A stretch of 64,000 nt of DNA, taken from positions 1,142,520-1,206,519 of the forward strand of contig NC_020174.2 in assembly GCF_000224145.3 (NCBI RefSeq), written 5' to 3'. Below, piece after piece: positions 12,031-23,000 of this stretch. Source of the DNA: Ciona intestinalis. Its lineage: Eukaryota; Chordata; Ascidiacea; Phlebobranchia; Cionidae. Numbering within the stretch: the stretch's first letter is position 1; the number at the start of each line of letters is the position of its first letter. The notes under the pieces were generated by a model. That model was not told the DNA's origin. It made no database searches and was given only the letters and a program-made list of their open reading frames with translations. Position numbers and translations under genes: made by a program.

Positions 12031-12269
12031 GAGAATGTAAAAGAGTTTAGGTTTTCATTGACAATAATTATATTACCATATCTGTCATGTGGTTTGTAAA
12101 TGCATCGTGTATATCTTCAAGATGTTGTTTTATCGTGTGCATCAATGCTGTAAAAATATATGCGCTTATATTGTTTATTCAATTCAAAATCTAACAACAA
12201 CAAAAAAAAACGTATCCGAAAGAAATGAAGACAAAGGCAGAGTAACATACGACTCAAGCTACAGCTTTC

Positions 12270-12585
12270 ATCCGATTTTGGCCCAAAAAATAGAGATTAA
12301 ATAGCATTTTTTTGCGTCCCATCGTATTTTACTTATTTAGGATTTTTTAATATTTGTCTTTTTTTTTCAAAAACGGTGCGGGTTGTAACACGCACATTTG
12401 CACGATTTTGGTCGAAAAAAGAGAATATTAAATACCATTTGTTTTGCGTTCCAACGTTTTTTACTCATTTGACATTTTTTAATAATACCTCCCACGGCCC
12501 ACTAGAAATACCGTGTACCTCCTCAATTTATTGTGCGTGTTTTCACAAACGGTGTGGGTTATAACACGCACATTATGGCGATTAG
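12270..12585. repeat. Diverged tandem repeat
   Basis: Two segments recur: CGATTTTGG..AAAAA..AGA..ATTAAATA-CATTT-TTTTGCGT at about 12275 and 12400, and AACGGTG[CT]GGGTT[GA]TAACACGCACAT at about 12373 and 12549. The copies are visibly diverged. No coding signal is seen. Confidence 0.6.
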
Positions 12586-12642
12586 GTTACTCGGCGATTG
12601 CATACACGCCCCTATGAGCAAACCTTGAACGAAGCTTTGTTA

Positions 12643-12990
12643 TATAGTAGGATGGGGAAAGATGGAATACTGTTAGCACCTTAATCCCAAATATAATGCA
12701 TGAGGCTGCGGTTATACAATTTTGTGAATACTCAATTGTTTACCGCCATGTGGGACCAGAAAATAAAATAAAAGGTTTCATCTTACCTAGCCGTACTATA
12801 TAGTACAGTGGGAAGATGGGACACCTTTTAATTCCATTTTCTTGTTCAATTTATTAGTTAACAAAAAAAAACACATAAAATCGTATCCTTACGACTCCCA
12901 TGGGCCGTTGTTAAATGTTTAAAACACGATCAGGATTTTAAGACATTATGTGCTGAAGATGTACCATCTTCCCCCACCCCACTATATTCA
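12643..12990. mobile_element. Two MITE copies back to back
   Basis: The first copy (12643-12800) is shortened and diverged: it starts TATAGTAGGATGGGGAAAGA and ends at a TAGTAC junction. The second (12801-12990) starts TAGTACAGTGGGAAGATGGG and ends ATCTTCCCCCACCCCACTAT. They share or abut at TATATAGTAC. Confidence 0.7.
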
Positions 12991-14028
12991 AAATGTCTAC
13001 TCTCACGTTTAATTAAATCGATTGAAAGTAACTGGGCAACTTCAAGCTATAAATAACAACAACAACACACCCATTTAGGAAATGCTATAATCGATTAACT
13101 GTGTTTCGGGATGTTTGCCAACAGACGTAACGAGATTCCAGGGTGAGATGAAATCGAACCAGGACAAGATTTCCCGCGGATAAAAAGTTTATCTGCGTTA
13201 AAACAAAGGTCTCTATTTTCGTGTTTCAAAACTCTACTAAATAGAATAATGCACTTATTGTATCAGAGTTTCTATACATTCATTATTACGCAAAAGAAAC
13301 GCTCGGGAATTTCGGCCAGAATATCCTCAACAGTGGCAAATGGTTTTCGCTTGTCAATCAGATTACTGTCTAGGATGTGGCATGTGTTATAGGATTATGA
13401 TAGATACTGTAGCGATGAAGCGATTATGAGGTTAAATAGTTGCATTGACGTAAGCAGTAAGCTCTTCAAGAATTGATGTTTGATCCAGAGTGACTGTTAA
13501 CTGTTTCCTAAACGTTAACAGCAGTCACGAATTACTGGGTGATTTTTTTTTCATTTAAAAACAGTGTTGACTTGATTTATAAATTTCAAAGCTAAGATTT
13601 AGGTCTGAAGTTGTCGAACCATTAGGCCACCGTCGGAGAAGTTAAATTCGACTTACAAGTAACCAAACCCACCCGGAATGAAAGCGTTATTGTGTCAACT
13701 ATAAGAACCAAGATGGCGCAGTCGTGTTTCAGGCCGCGCAACCGGCTTTAGGGCGATTAAGGAAGCTTGGGTTTGGCTTTGCCATGTCTACACGTCGCAA
13801 GCGGCAACCGCTTTTGACGGCTCCGACCACGAGTCGGGCTATCGTGTTCATCAAACGGGCACCTGTATATTTTGACGGCTGTGACCTAACGAGCTATGAA
13901 TACGCCTTTTACGCAGCGGTGGGGATTTCGTCATGGCTGGCGAAGTATTTAAAGAGAAGCCCGATTTGAAAAGTTTTATTCCACACAAGTTTATTTTACC
14001 CACAGCTAATTATCGTAATTAAAGAGTG
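12991..14028. other. Spacer upstream of the microseminoprotein gene
   Basis: No supported gene. A GC-richer patch at 13700-13970 contains an open frame of 81 codons without recognisable domains; it could be 5' untranslated or promoter sequence of the next gene. Near 13600-13640 the reverse strand has a tRNA-A-box-like string (GGTGGCCTAATGGTTCGACA), possibly a relic of a different SINE. Confidence 0.4.
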
Positions 14029-15237
14029 ATGCATTTATTTCTGCATTGTTTTCTAGCCTTGTTCTTTCTTTTATGCGAATTAACGATTGGAATACGAAGT
14101 GTAAGAAGCGACAAGGAGAGAAGCAGACGAGATAAAGTAGAAGTTGCTTCAATGAATCAATGTTACTTCGATCGCAACCGTGGGTTTGATTTAATATTAC
14201 AATGTCGATACTTAGAAAGCCCACTAGAATTTTCCCACTAGAATTTCCCACTAGAATTTCCCACTAGAATTTTAATGCTTAAAACTTCTAAAAAATAGAA
14301 GGAAATGCACGACTGTTGCAACTAAGCGATAAGGGTACTTTTCGCATACAATTGTACAAGACGCTTCGATACGATCGTTTTAGAAACTTAATTAAACATG
14401 TGTTAATAAAGAAAGTTTTACGAAAAACAGTTTTGTGATGATAACGAATATCATACTCAATCTGATTCCCCCTTTTTCCACAGCTTCTCATATGTACCAG
14501 CTGCCAGGAGGAACTTCTATATGCAGGTACAGTGGACACTACTATACGATCGGGGAAACCTGGTTTGAAGTGAACAAATGCCTACAGTGCACTTGTATTG
14601 CGCCGACAGCGATCGGATGTTGTAAAATGTAAGTCGTTTTTTCGTATTATTAGGTATGAGGAGTTAAAGTAAAAGGATAGACGATAAATTGCTACTAATA
14701 TTATGATATGGTTCATGTTTCTTTTTGGATTTTTCACTTGGTAGTAAACAAAGAATATTTTCTTTTAAATCGCAACCTTACGATTCTAAACAATTTTTCT
14801 AAACCGTTTCTTTAAAAAAAAACGCGATTAGGAAATATTATAAATAAAGTGCAAAAAATATCCATCTTTACCCCACAATACTGTGTATAAATCTTCAACA
14901 TATAAAAACTGGCGAGTATAAACTGCGTTCATATGTGTACTGTGATTGTTCTTATGTAATACTTTCATTTTTCCATAGTACTTTAAAGCCAGTTGTCATG
15001 CCGAAACGGTGTATGGCGGATACTTGGTCCCGTAAAAGCGAAGTGCCACCGTTAACAACATGCATGGCGCCGATTGTTAATATGAACGACCATCGCCGCC
15101 CGTGCAGAAACTGGTCTCTTCGAAGAAAGTTTCAGAACGCAAGATTTCAGTCGGTAAATGGATATCGGGGAAGATTTTTACAAACGGTTTCGAGACGGAA
15201 AACCAACTCAAAACGAAATGCGAATGCAACTGTTTAA
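14029..15237 (+). CDS. Secreted microseminoprotein-like (MSMP/PSP94 family) protein
   Basis: Three exons: 14029-14098, 14484-14628 and 14979-15237 (157 aa). Exon 1 encodes a hydrophobic signal peptide (MHLFLHCFLALFFLLCELTIG). The mature part has the family pattern CRYSGHYYTIGETWF, KCLQCTC, IGCCK in exon 2, then MPKRC, TTC and DHRRPC in exon 3, closely following vertebrate prostate-associated microseminoprotein (C.YEG.YFTLGESW...C..CTC...GVGCC). Nine cysteines remain after the signal peptide: the family's first one (in the xCYF position) is absent, where the sequence reads HMYQ. The C-terminus is a long basic tail with several RR/KR pairs. Family members are secreted, some reported as chemotactic. 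The first donor is the less usual A|GTGTAAG, required by phase. A MITE lies in the 3' untranslated region. Confidence 0.75.
14219..14272 (+). repeat. Four-unit 13-bp tandem repeat
   Basis: CCCACTAGAATTT repeated four times with one or two base differences, inside intron 1 of the microseminoprotein gene. Confidence 0.8.
14690..14885. mobile_element. MITE, strongly degenerate
   Basis: Only the interior (TTGGTAGTAAACAAAGAATA) and right end (TCCATCTTTACCCCACAATA) are recognisable. In intron 2 of the microseminoprotein gene. Confidence 0.55.
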
Positions 15238-15297
15238 ACGACACTTATACAGACTTGGATTATTAGTTACTTCAGTATATATATATATATTTATAGT

Positions 15298-15475
15298 TAT
15301 AGTATAGGGAGGGGGAAGATGGGACACCTTTCGCACATAATATCCAAATATCCTGGTTTATATAGGAGTTATGAGGACATAGTTTTAAAATTTTTTTAAT
15401 GTTCTCTGTTTACTATCAAATAGGACGAGAAAAAGGAATGAAAAGTTGTCCCATCTTACCCCACTCTACTATATA
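15298..15475. mobile_element. MITE in the 3' untranslated region of the microseminoprotein gene
   Basis: Left end TAGTATAGGGAGGGGGAAGA, right end TGTCCCATCTTACCCCACTC. It lies between the stop codon (15235-15237) and the poly(A) signal at 15625. Confidence 0.75.
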
Positions 15476-15624
15476 TAAGCAACAGTGTGGTTATAAAAAC
15501 ATTCAAAACTCGGTATACCTTGTCGTGTATTTGACTAAGACTTTTCGATTTATGCTTTTAGCTATTATGTGTTTGTACTATTTATATTTTTTTGAATTGT
15601 TTTGTTGCTTACTGCGCTTTTGAT

Positions 15625-15630
15625 AATAAA
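15625..15630 (+). promoter_or_regulatory. Candidate poly(A) signal of the microseminoprotein gene
   Basis: AATAAA, followed directly by another ATAAAC, about 390 bases after the stop codon. Confidence 0.5.
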
Positions 15631-15714
15631 TAAACTGCAACATGATAACCTGAACGTACATATCTATTTTAAATGTTTTAATTCATTATTGAAGCTTTTA
15701 ATTGCGCCTAATTA

Positions 15715-15845
15715 CAGATGTGGCACAGTTGGTTTGTGCGCATGTCTTTAACCCAGAGGTATGGGTTCAAGGCTTGTCGCTGCTACCCTTGTGGGCGTAT
15801 GTGTGTATTTGCTAGGCAAGACACTTAACGGCAATTGCACAGTAA
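15715..15845 (+). mobile_element. SINE head fragment
   Basis: GTGGCACAGTTGGTTTGTGC, then ACCCAGAGGTATGGGTTCAA, CTACCCTTGTGGGCGTATGT and GGCAAGACACTTAACGGCAA; truncated after that. Confidence 0.75.
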
Positions 15846-18125
15846 ATATTGGAATTTAGCAAACTGATGTGCAGTATAATGTTTTTAGATAGCACAGAAA
15901 ATTTATGACGTATTATAAGATGATATATATTACATGCGGGGTATATAACATATATACGCAAATATTAAGATTTTCTTTCTCAAAATATTTGCAGCTCAAA
16001 GGCAGAAGATAAAATACAATATAAGAAAGTACATTGCCCGAACTTGTTAAAAAAAACAAGCAATCCAACATGACAACATCAAATGGCACGCGTTTGATTA
16101 CTGCTTGCGGTTTCTCGAACCCTTTTATACAAGCAGACGTAATGCAAAAGGTATAAGGCTCTTGCTCGTGAAAAAATGATACGCATCATAAATATGGCTG
16201 TCAGGAAATTGCTTCTGAAATGCGATTGAAATCACTGACTTGTTTCCTGGAATTGTAGGTTTGTGGTTCATGTTCGACATGATGCTTAAAAGTGCATTAA
16301 CACAGAGAGCAGTGACCACAGACACCATAAACCGTCAAGTACAGCAAACCAAAACAAACAAAGTCACTTATTTCGACTAAGTAATGCATATTGCCAGCCG
16401 TGCTATACCACAACAGCGAAACAGTTTTAACTATCGAGTCGGCTATACAATATAACATTGGTTTCCCTTTCTACACAAGCACGTATAACGGTAGGAAAAA
16501 GAGGTAGTGCTCTGGGGTAGAATAGAACTACCGTTGGCGTTTAATATTATACAGTGGCCGTAGGGTGGGGAAAGATGGGACACATTTTCATTCTGTTTTC
16601 TCGTCCCATTTGGTAGTAAACAAAAAACATTAAAGGAATTGTTAAACCGTATCCTCACAACGCCCATAGATAGTTCTTAATTGTTTAAAACAAAATCGGG
16701 ATACTTGGATATTATGTGGTAAAGAAGTCCCATCTTACCCTACAGTACAACATACAATATTTTCAAATTGGGTTTTTGAATTTTAACAACGCTCTTTTAG
16801 GCCCATAAGGATATAGGTAATAAATTCGAAAATATCCGTTGTTTACTACCAAATGGGGCAATGATAAAGAACGCAAACGTTTCCAATTTTACCCCAACCT
16901 GCTGTATATTGTTTACAATACGATACGCGCAGCTCATTACAGATGAAAGATTACAAAGAAATATAAGATGGCGATCAGTAAAGATTGATCATAGGCCAAG
17001 TACCATGTAAGGCGCTTTTAAATCACCAACCACAATGCATTAGTACGTATATCGACAGCGGATTACGCTTGATTAATGGGAGAAGATAGATGACTCGTCC
17101 AAATTACTGACTCGTTTTGGGACCGCGGTCTCGTGACTGTCACTGTTTTTGAGCAGAAGTTAGGACCCTTGCGTGCAGGAGCGTTATTTAATCCCTAAGA
17201 AAACAAATCACGATGCGAATCGTTATCGATATGACATACGTATGACGTAGAAAACTTATTTTAGTTTCGATAAACAGGTTTTATGGATGACATCACCATA
17301 TACTATATGTAAGCACGCGACGGTACGACACATACTAACATTTAATTCCATCTAATCCAATATTATTTCAAGCTTATATAGACCCACATATACGAATCAT
17401 TGACACAAATCTAAAATCCCAAATGCGGGCATTTTAACAGATGTTCTTTCTCATACTTTTAACCTAGCATAATATATCGAACGTTATTATTTTGCGGCTA
17501 ACTTCCTCCGTTGTTTAAACTAAAACTATCTTCCTGATTCAGATTGGTATATATATAACTTATATGTGTTAATTATATACACGGATTTTGACTTAAACAA
17601 CTAAACTTCAATGCTAATGTGATGCATGAGACATAAAATTAACAAGGTTTTTACAAAGTTACAATACAAAAAGACATGCTACATGCACAAACAAATAAAT
17701 ACGACTTACCGTAATACTTGTCTTCATAATCCGTATCTCGTAAAAGACGTGAACGGTGCAAATTCCCAAAGCATCATCCAAAACCAGAAACACGAAACCT
17801 GAACAATAAGTTACTATAGTAGCTTGGTAGTTAACATGCTAAAGCTGGTTTTCCTTCTGCTGATAAAAACAGCACTTGAAGCGGAAAATCATTATTAAAG
17901 TGTGATATTCGCCTGGAGGAATTAAGCTCTGGAACGACGCATTTTGCTGGAATTGGAAGCAATTAGTACTTGCGCGCGTGTTAATTTATTATTCAACGAT
18001 TCAGGAGGCACGTCGCTCAGATTCGAAATTCAATAACAGCTAAAATAGTATATTTTCTTTAAAAAAAACTGTCTGAGTGATTATTTGGACTCTGATTTAG
18101 ACCGGTTAAATCAATATAAAAAAGA
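15846..18125. other. Spacer with no confident gene
   Basis: Holds the two MITEs listed separately. On the minus strand 17712-17802 could be an exon (acceptor TTGTTCAG, donor ACG|GTAAGT) with an ATG six codons before the donor, but no partner exon was found. A minus-strand open frame at 16125-16328 is unplaced. The rest shows no recognisable signal. Confidence 0.4.
16556..16908. mobile_element. Two adjacent MITE copies
   Basis: The copy at 16556-16752 starts CGTAGGGTGGGGAAAGATGG and ends CATCTTACCCTACAGTA. A more decayed copy follows at about 16755-16908 with GTTTACTACCAAATGGGGCA and a right end TTTTACCCCAACCTGCTGTA. Confidence 0.65.
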
Positions 18126-18126
18126 T

Positions 18127-18246
18127 ATGAATAATATGGGAAATGTAGAAACGAGTCGAATAAGCAATTCAACCGAAGATGATCCACCGTTAAACGAAAC
18201 CCAACTTGTTCGAATTTGTGGTGACTTTTGGGGAGAACGCTTATTG
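18127..18246 (+). pseudogene. Short open frame split by the hAT insertion
   Basis: An open frame with codon-like composition runs from ATG 18127 (also open upstream) to the hAT target site, reading MNNMGNVETSRISNS at its start and LVRICGDFWGERLL at the break. After removing the element and one target copy the frame stops almost at once (LLS, stop). In another frame the flank at 19918 encodes a hydrophobic stretch (VMTVIVLLVFCT) with a short basic end. No family is recognised with confidence. Confidence 0.3.
18239..18246 (+). repeat. 8-bp target site duplication, left copy
   Basis: GCTTATTG immediately before the element's CAGTGGTTCCC end; an identical copy flanks the right end at 19910-19917. 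Confidence 0.9.
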
Positions 18247-19909
18247 CAGTGGTTCCCAAACTTTTTTTCACCCGGCGCCACTTGAGCTATTCAAAATGTT
18301 TGCGGTGCACTTAGCCAAAGGTCTTAGAAATAAAAACGCATTTTTACAGTTTTATCGTGTATTTTAAGATTAGGCTCGTTTAAGCATATGAAACTTAATG
18401 TGAAGTATGGGCTTGCTGCTCTGAGCACATCTTTTCAAATCGTGGTGGAATGCTTGAAATACACACACGCATTTCTCTTTCTATATCCAAGCGTGATCGA
18501 TATTTCGTTTTGATTGACGCTACCGCAGAAAACCCAGCTTCACAAAGATACGATGTAGCAAAGGGCAGTAGTACACGCAGCGCTTTGTCGCGCACTTGTG
18601 GATATTCTTGGCAAGTGTTGCTCCAAAACTGAAATATTTCGGATGATTCAAATTTTGTTTTTAGTGTAAAGTCGGATGCTAAATCGGCGAATTGTTCCGC
18701 CTCACTTGTTGAAAAGCAATCCGGAATAATCAAAGATGAATTAAACGGATTTCGAATCCAATCATGTTGACCCATGTTTTCAGGAAAATAATGTTCAAAG
18801 TGCATACTAAGGTTGTCAAGGTGTTCATAAATTACGTCTTTATTATCGTTTTCAAGATTATGGGAAATAAAGTTTTCCATCAGATGTTGTTTTAAAAATG
18901 GGAAACAATCGCTTCGTTCATTGCTCTTTAATAAGTCCGCCTTCCATATTTGAATTTTTTTCGAAAGCCAGTGATTTTATCAAAAAGACCGAGAACATGA
19001 GTATATTTTCCTTGAAGAGTAGTGTTAAGGTGATTAAGTTTTCCAAAGATATCGCAAAGGTATGCTAAGTTAGTTAGAAAGTTNNNNNNNNNNNNNNNNN
19101 NNNNNNNNNNNNNNNNNNNNNNNNNNNNNNNNNACCATATCAATAGCGGCGGGAAGAATTAAGTTTTCTGCAATTGTATGCGGCTTTTTAGCCCTGGCAA
19201 TGCGGTAAGCAACTTTAAATGAAGCTAGTTGGGCCTTGGAAGGAATTGTAAAAGCGGTGGAAATTGACGCTGCCTGCCGTTGAAAACCTGCCAATTTACG
19301 AGCGAAAAATTCTCTAGGTTTGTCAGATAAACTACTATGCGTCGACATAAGATGTCGCTTTAGTTTGCTTGGCAACATACTTTCAACGGACAAAACTTTT
19401 AAACAAATGACACACTTTGGGTGCTGACAACCATCTTTCTCCACGTACGTGAAACCAAACTTCAAATAACTTTCGTCATAATTTCTACGCCGCTTTTTGC
19501 ACTGGAACTTCCTCTGTCCATCTCTGCCTGATTGTTTCTCATAACGCTCATTAAATCACCCATGATAACTGACTAACTGTATTATAAACCTCTAGCAATA
19601 TACAGGCAAAGTGTTGTACCACAGTCTGGACATGATTATTGCAAACCGAAAGAAATAATTGGCATTGTTACGTAATATACAAATCTACAGTACAGATAGA
19701 AATGCGAAAACAAACTTTTTAAATTTTATTATTGAACAAACACGTTGGATTTTTATATAAAACAACAATTTATATTGCAATAAAATATTAACACAAATCA
19801 ATTATCTCGACCATGCTAAATTAGAAATGTTTCTGCAAATTTTCACGGCGCACTTGACGAGTTGCGTCGGCGCACTAGTGCGCCGCGGCGCCCACTTTGG
19901 GAACCGCGG
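18247..19909 (-). mobile_element. Defective hAT transposon with ZBED-type transposase
   Basis: Ends CAGTGGTTCCCAAA (left) and, in reverse, CCGCGGTTCCCAAA (right), with GGCGCC a little further in on both sides, and a perfect 8-bp target duplication GCTTATTG as expected for hAT elements. The 1,663 bp includes a run of 50 N (19084-19133) where much of the central transposase is missing, either unsequenced or deleted. Transposase pieces are listed separately. Confidence 0.9.
18398..19465 (-). pseudogene. hAT transposase relic (ZBED5/FAM200-like)
   Basis: The N-terminal part (19465 down to 19134) has a BED-type zinc finger (CVICLKVLS with H...H near SKLKRHLMSTH) and the following FARKLAGFQRQAAS segment. 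The C-terminal part (18880 down to 18398) has the hAT dimerisation region: LLPFATSYLCEAGFSA, IKTKYRSRLD and SSIPPRFEKMC. Between them lies a 50-N gap, then a frame ending near 18950; continuity into the C-terminal frame (KKIQIWKADLL) needs a one-base shift at about 18958-18964. The catalytic centre is therefore not encoded intact and the copy is inactive as seen. The vertebrate domesticated relatives share this C-terminal signature. Confidence 0.85.
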
Positions 19910-20097
19910 GCTTATTGTCATGACGGTTATTGTGCTGCTTGTATTTTGTACCGCGCAGCGAAAAATCTAACCTAAATATAAGATTTTGATGAATCCGGTG
20001 AATCCCCGATAACATCTTGTTGCCAGGGCAACTACAAGCTTTTTTGTTGAGGCGTAGATTGTCTATAAATGTTATTAAAAAGTTAAAATATTAAAAA

Positions 20098-23000
20098 ATG
20101 GCCGAAATAAAGATGCCAGTACGAGTTTTGCAAAGCGGGAAGGTTTACAGGCAAATGTTTGATGCCGAAGTGCAGCTGATAAAGTCACTGGAAGCAAGTA
20201 AACAAAGGAAAAAAGAAAATTCGACAAAACCTGGCGGAGTTCAGCTTCCGAATATTATAGAAAACAAACCAGAAATTAGCCATCCCGAAAGACACAAGTC
20301 AAAACTAACAGCTGCGAATATTTTGAGCGAAAGACAGAAAACATGGACGGAAGGAATGCCAAACGATTCAGTGACCGAAAATCCAGTTTTTTACAGGTTC
20401 TCTTTTGTTATATGTTTACAAATTTATTTTATATGTTTATAGATACCCACATTGGGCCACATATACAACACTACACCTGGGAATATATTTAAATAAATAT
20501 ATACGTATTGTTTTATACCTAATTGTAGATATCACCTGTGTTTTAATAAAAAAATACAGGAACAGAACAAGAACAAAACATTTGCTTGCACAAAAATAAA
20601 ACTTTCAATCTGACCTACTTATACATGCAGACAAATGACAACAGAAGCTGCCGCCAAACATGAAGAATCTGAAACAGACATTGAGGCTCGTGAAGTAAGA
20701 GGACTTCCCACCATTGTACACGTAACGAAGAAAAACTCGGATATTGTTCAAAGAATCGCTGATCGAAGAAAAGAGAAGTAAATTTGATAAAACCCAAGTT
20801 TAACACTGTTATTTCTATTAATATTTTCAACTAATATCATCTTTCTGACATTTTTTGTGGGGGAGGCCGGAAAGATAAGATTTATAAATCAACATAATTT
20901 GATAAAGTTTATTAAGTGGTGTAAGAACATTATGTGCTTCTAATTGAGGGAGTGTATATATGCTCCTAATGGAGGGCACCATAGCTATTCAACTGAATCT
21001 TATTCTTTTAGTACTCACACTCAAATAAAACCAACAACAAGTTTAATAACAATACTGAATTTAATTGATAATTATATCTAATTGATCTCTCAACATGCAG
21101 GCATGACATTGCGTTGGATGAAATGTTCCACGACCTAGGTATGATCAGTAACAGAGTGGAACCCAGGATTACATCTATTGGTGAAAATGTTCAACAGCAG
21201 TTGAGTGATGATGATGTGAAAATTGAAGCTGAACTTAAGTGAGTTGTGACTTAAAAACAGTTAGCTGAGATATTTATAAATATATATATAAATATAGGCA
21301 ATCCTTCAGCTGGTGACTTGTAAATATTTTGGTTTTAAAATGTTCCTTAGGCCTCGGTGATACCCACTGTATATTTTTTTGCCAAAAAAGTCAGACATTT
21401 TTGTCTTGCTTAAACATATATGTAAGCAATAAGTACCATGTATCACTAATATGTCATATGACTATTACTGCAGCATGATCATTGATCAGTGACTACTGTA
21501 TCAATTTTTATTACTATTATTTATCTCTTTCTGTACTGTGCAACAAAGCGTGTTCAGATTACCAGAGGTACTATTAAATTTTTATTTAGTTCTGGTAGAC
21601 AAAACAACATTGTAGCATTAAATACAACTTAAATGTCAGTAAGTATATTACATCATTTATAAACACTTTTTGTCAAGAATTTTTTTGTTTGTAGAAATAA
21701 ACTTATTAAATCAAGGAATTAAATCATATTACAAGAGTCTCCTTTCTGATTTTTAGTTTAAAATTGATATTTTGTTGCAGACCAATTATGGATGATGAAT
21801 CTCTAATCAACTTCAGTCATCAAAACCTTCTAGAAGTTTGGACGCAAATAGAAACTCACTCAACCACCAGGAGGCAGTATATAAAGAATACAAACGAATG
21901 GTTTAACCAAGTAGAGGATGAAAGATTGGAAGCTGTGAGTGAATTTGAACTCAATATCAATATTGATTTGGTCAAATGTAGTTTATTCCTTGACTTACAC
22001 AAACTTATGCAATGGTGACAAATATATTAGGATTATATTGATGATTTACTCTTGCGCAAAGGTTAAATAATGTATTGTTTTTACCTTGATTTAATGTCAC
22101 ATGTGAATGCTTGCATGGCAGGGCAACGTAAGTAGTTATACCAGGTGTTCAGTTATACACACGTCATTTATTTCTATACTACTATTTAGACAATCTGTTC
22201 GTTAAACTTTTATTGGTAGGCATGTATGCAGAACTTTTATAATGATAAAAACACTGAGTTTTGAACCTGGTAGTTACCTTTTTTACATTAGTTACCTTTT
22301 TTACATTACTCCTCACCCATGTCAACACAACCCATGTTGTGTTTCTAGATTGCTGGAGTGTTTCGAAAATACTCTGCAAAGTTGATTAAAATAGCGAGTC
22401 TTTCCACACCCGATGTTCATCGATTGATTGAGAAAGAATCTATGATGATTAACCAGAGTATACTCGCTAACAGGTGCGCCAATACTTGGATTTTATTTTA
22501 ATTCGTTTTCACATATAAGCCTTTACAGCTTTTATTTTCTCTGTATATGCAAAATCAAGACTGCAATAATTTGTTAATTTTATTTATTTTTCCTAAAAAA
22601 ATAGTATTGAGTGTATTGTTTTATTCACATGAAGGTTTAAATGTATTGTTTAAATATTTTTAATGTTTTCCGCCTTTACAAATTCTTTTATATATTAAAC
22701 ACTCTTGTCTTTACCAGGCGAGCCTATGAGAAGCTGAATGTAAATTTAATGGAGAGCGACATACAACGTGAACTTGACCAACAAAGAACTTGGAGTGAGA
22801 GAGTTACTGACTGGAAAAAACTAAACGCAGAATTCGCAGTCCAAAAATTTATGTAAGAAACTCGAACAAAAAAAGTTTAAGAAACTTAATCAAAAAAAAG
22901 TTTCTTTAAAAAAAGTTTTATTAAAGTTTTTGCCATTTTTGATAATAATTGCTTCATAGTACGTTTTCTAATCTTTACAATTTTCTTAGTGAGTTTATGA

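Noticed and set aside
13724..13969. 81-codon open frame as a gene
   Set aside because: No recognisable domain, no splice support; probably untranslated or promoter DNA in a GC-richer patch.
16125..16328. Minus-strand 67-codon frame as a secreted peptide
   Set aside because: No convincing signal peptide, splice partner or family match; left as unassigned.
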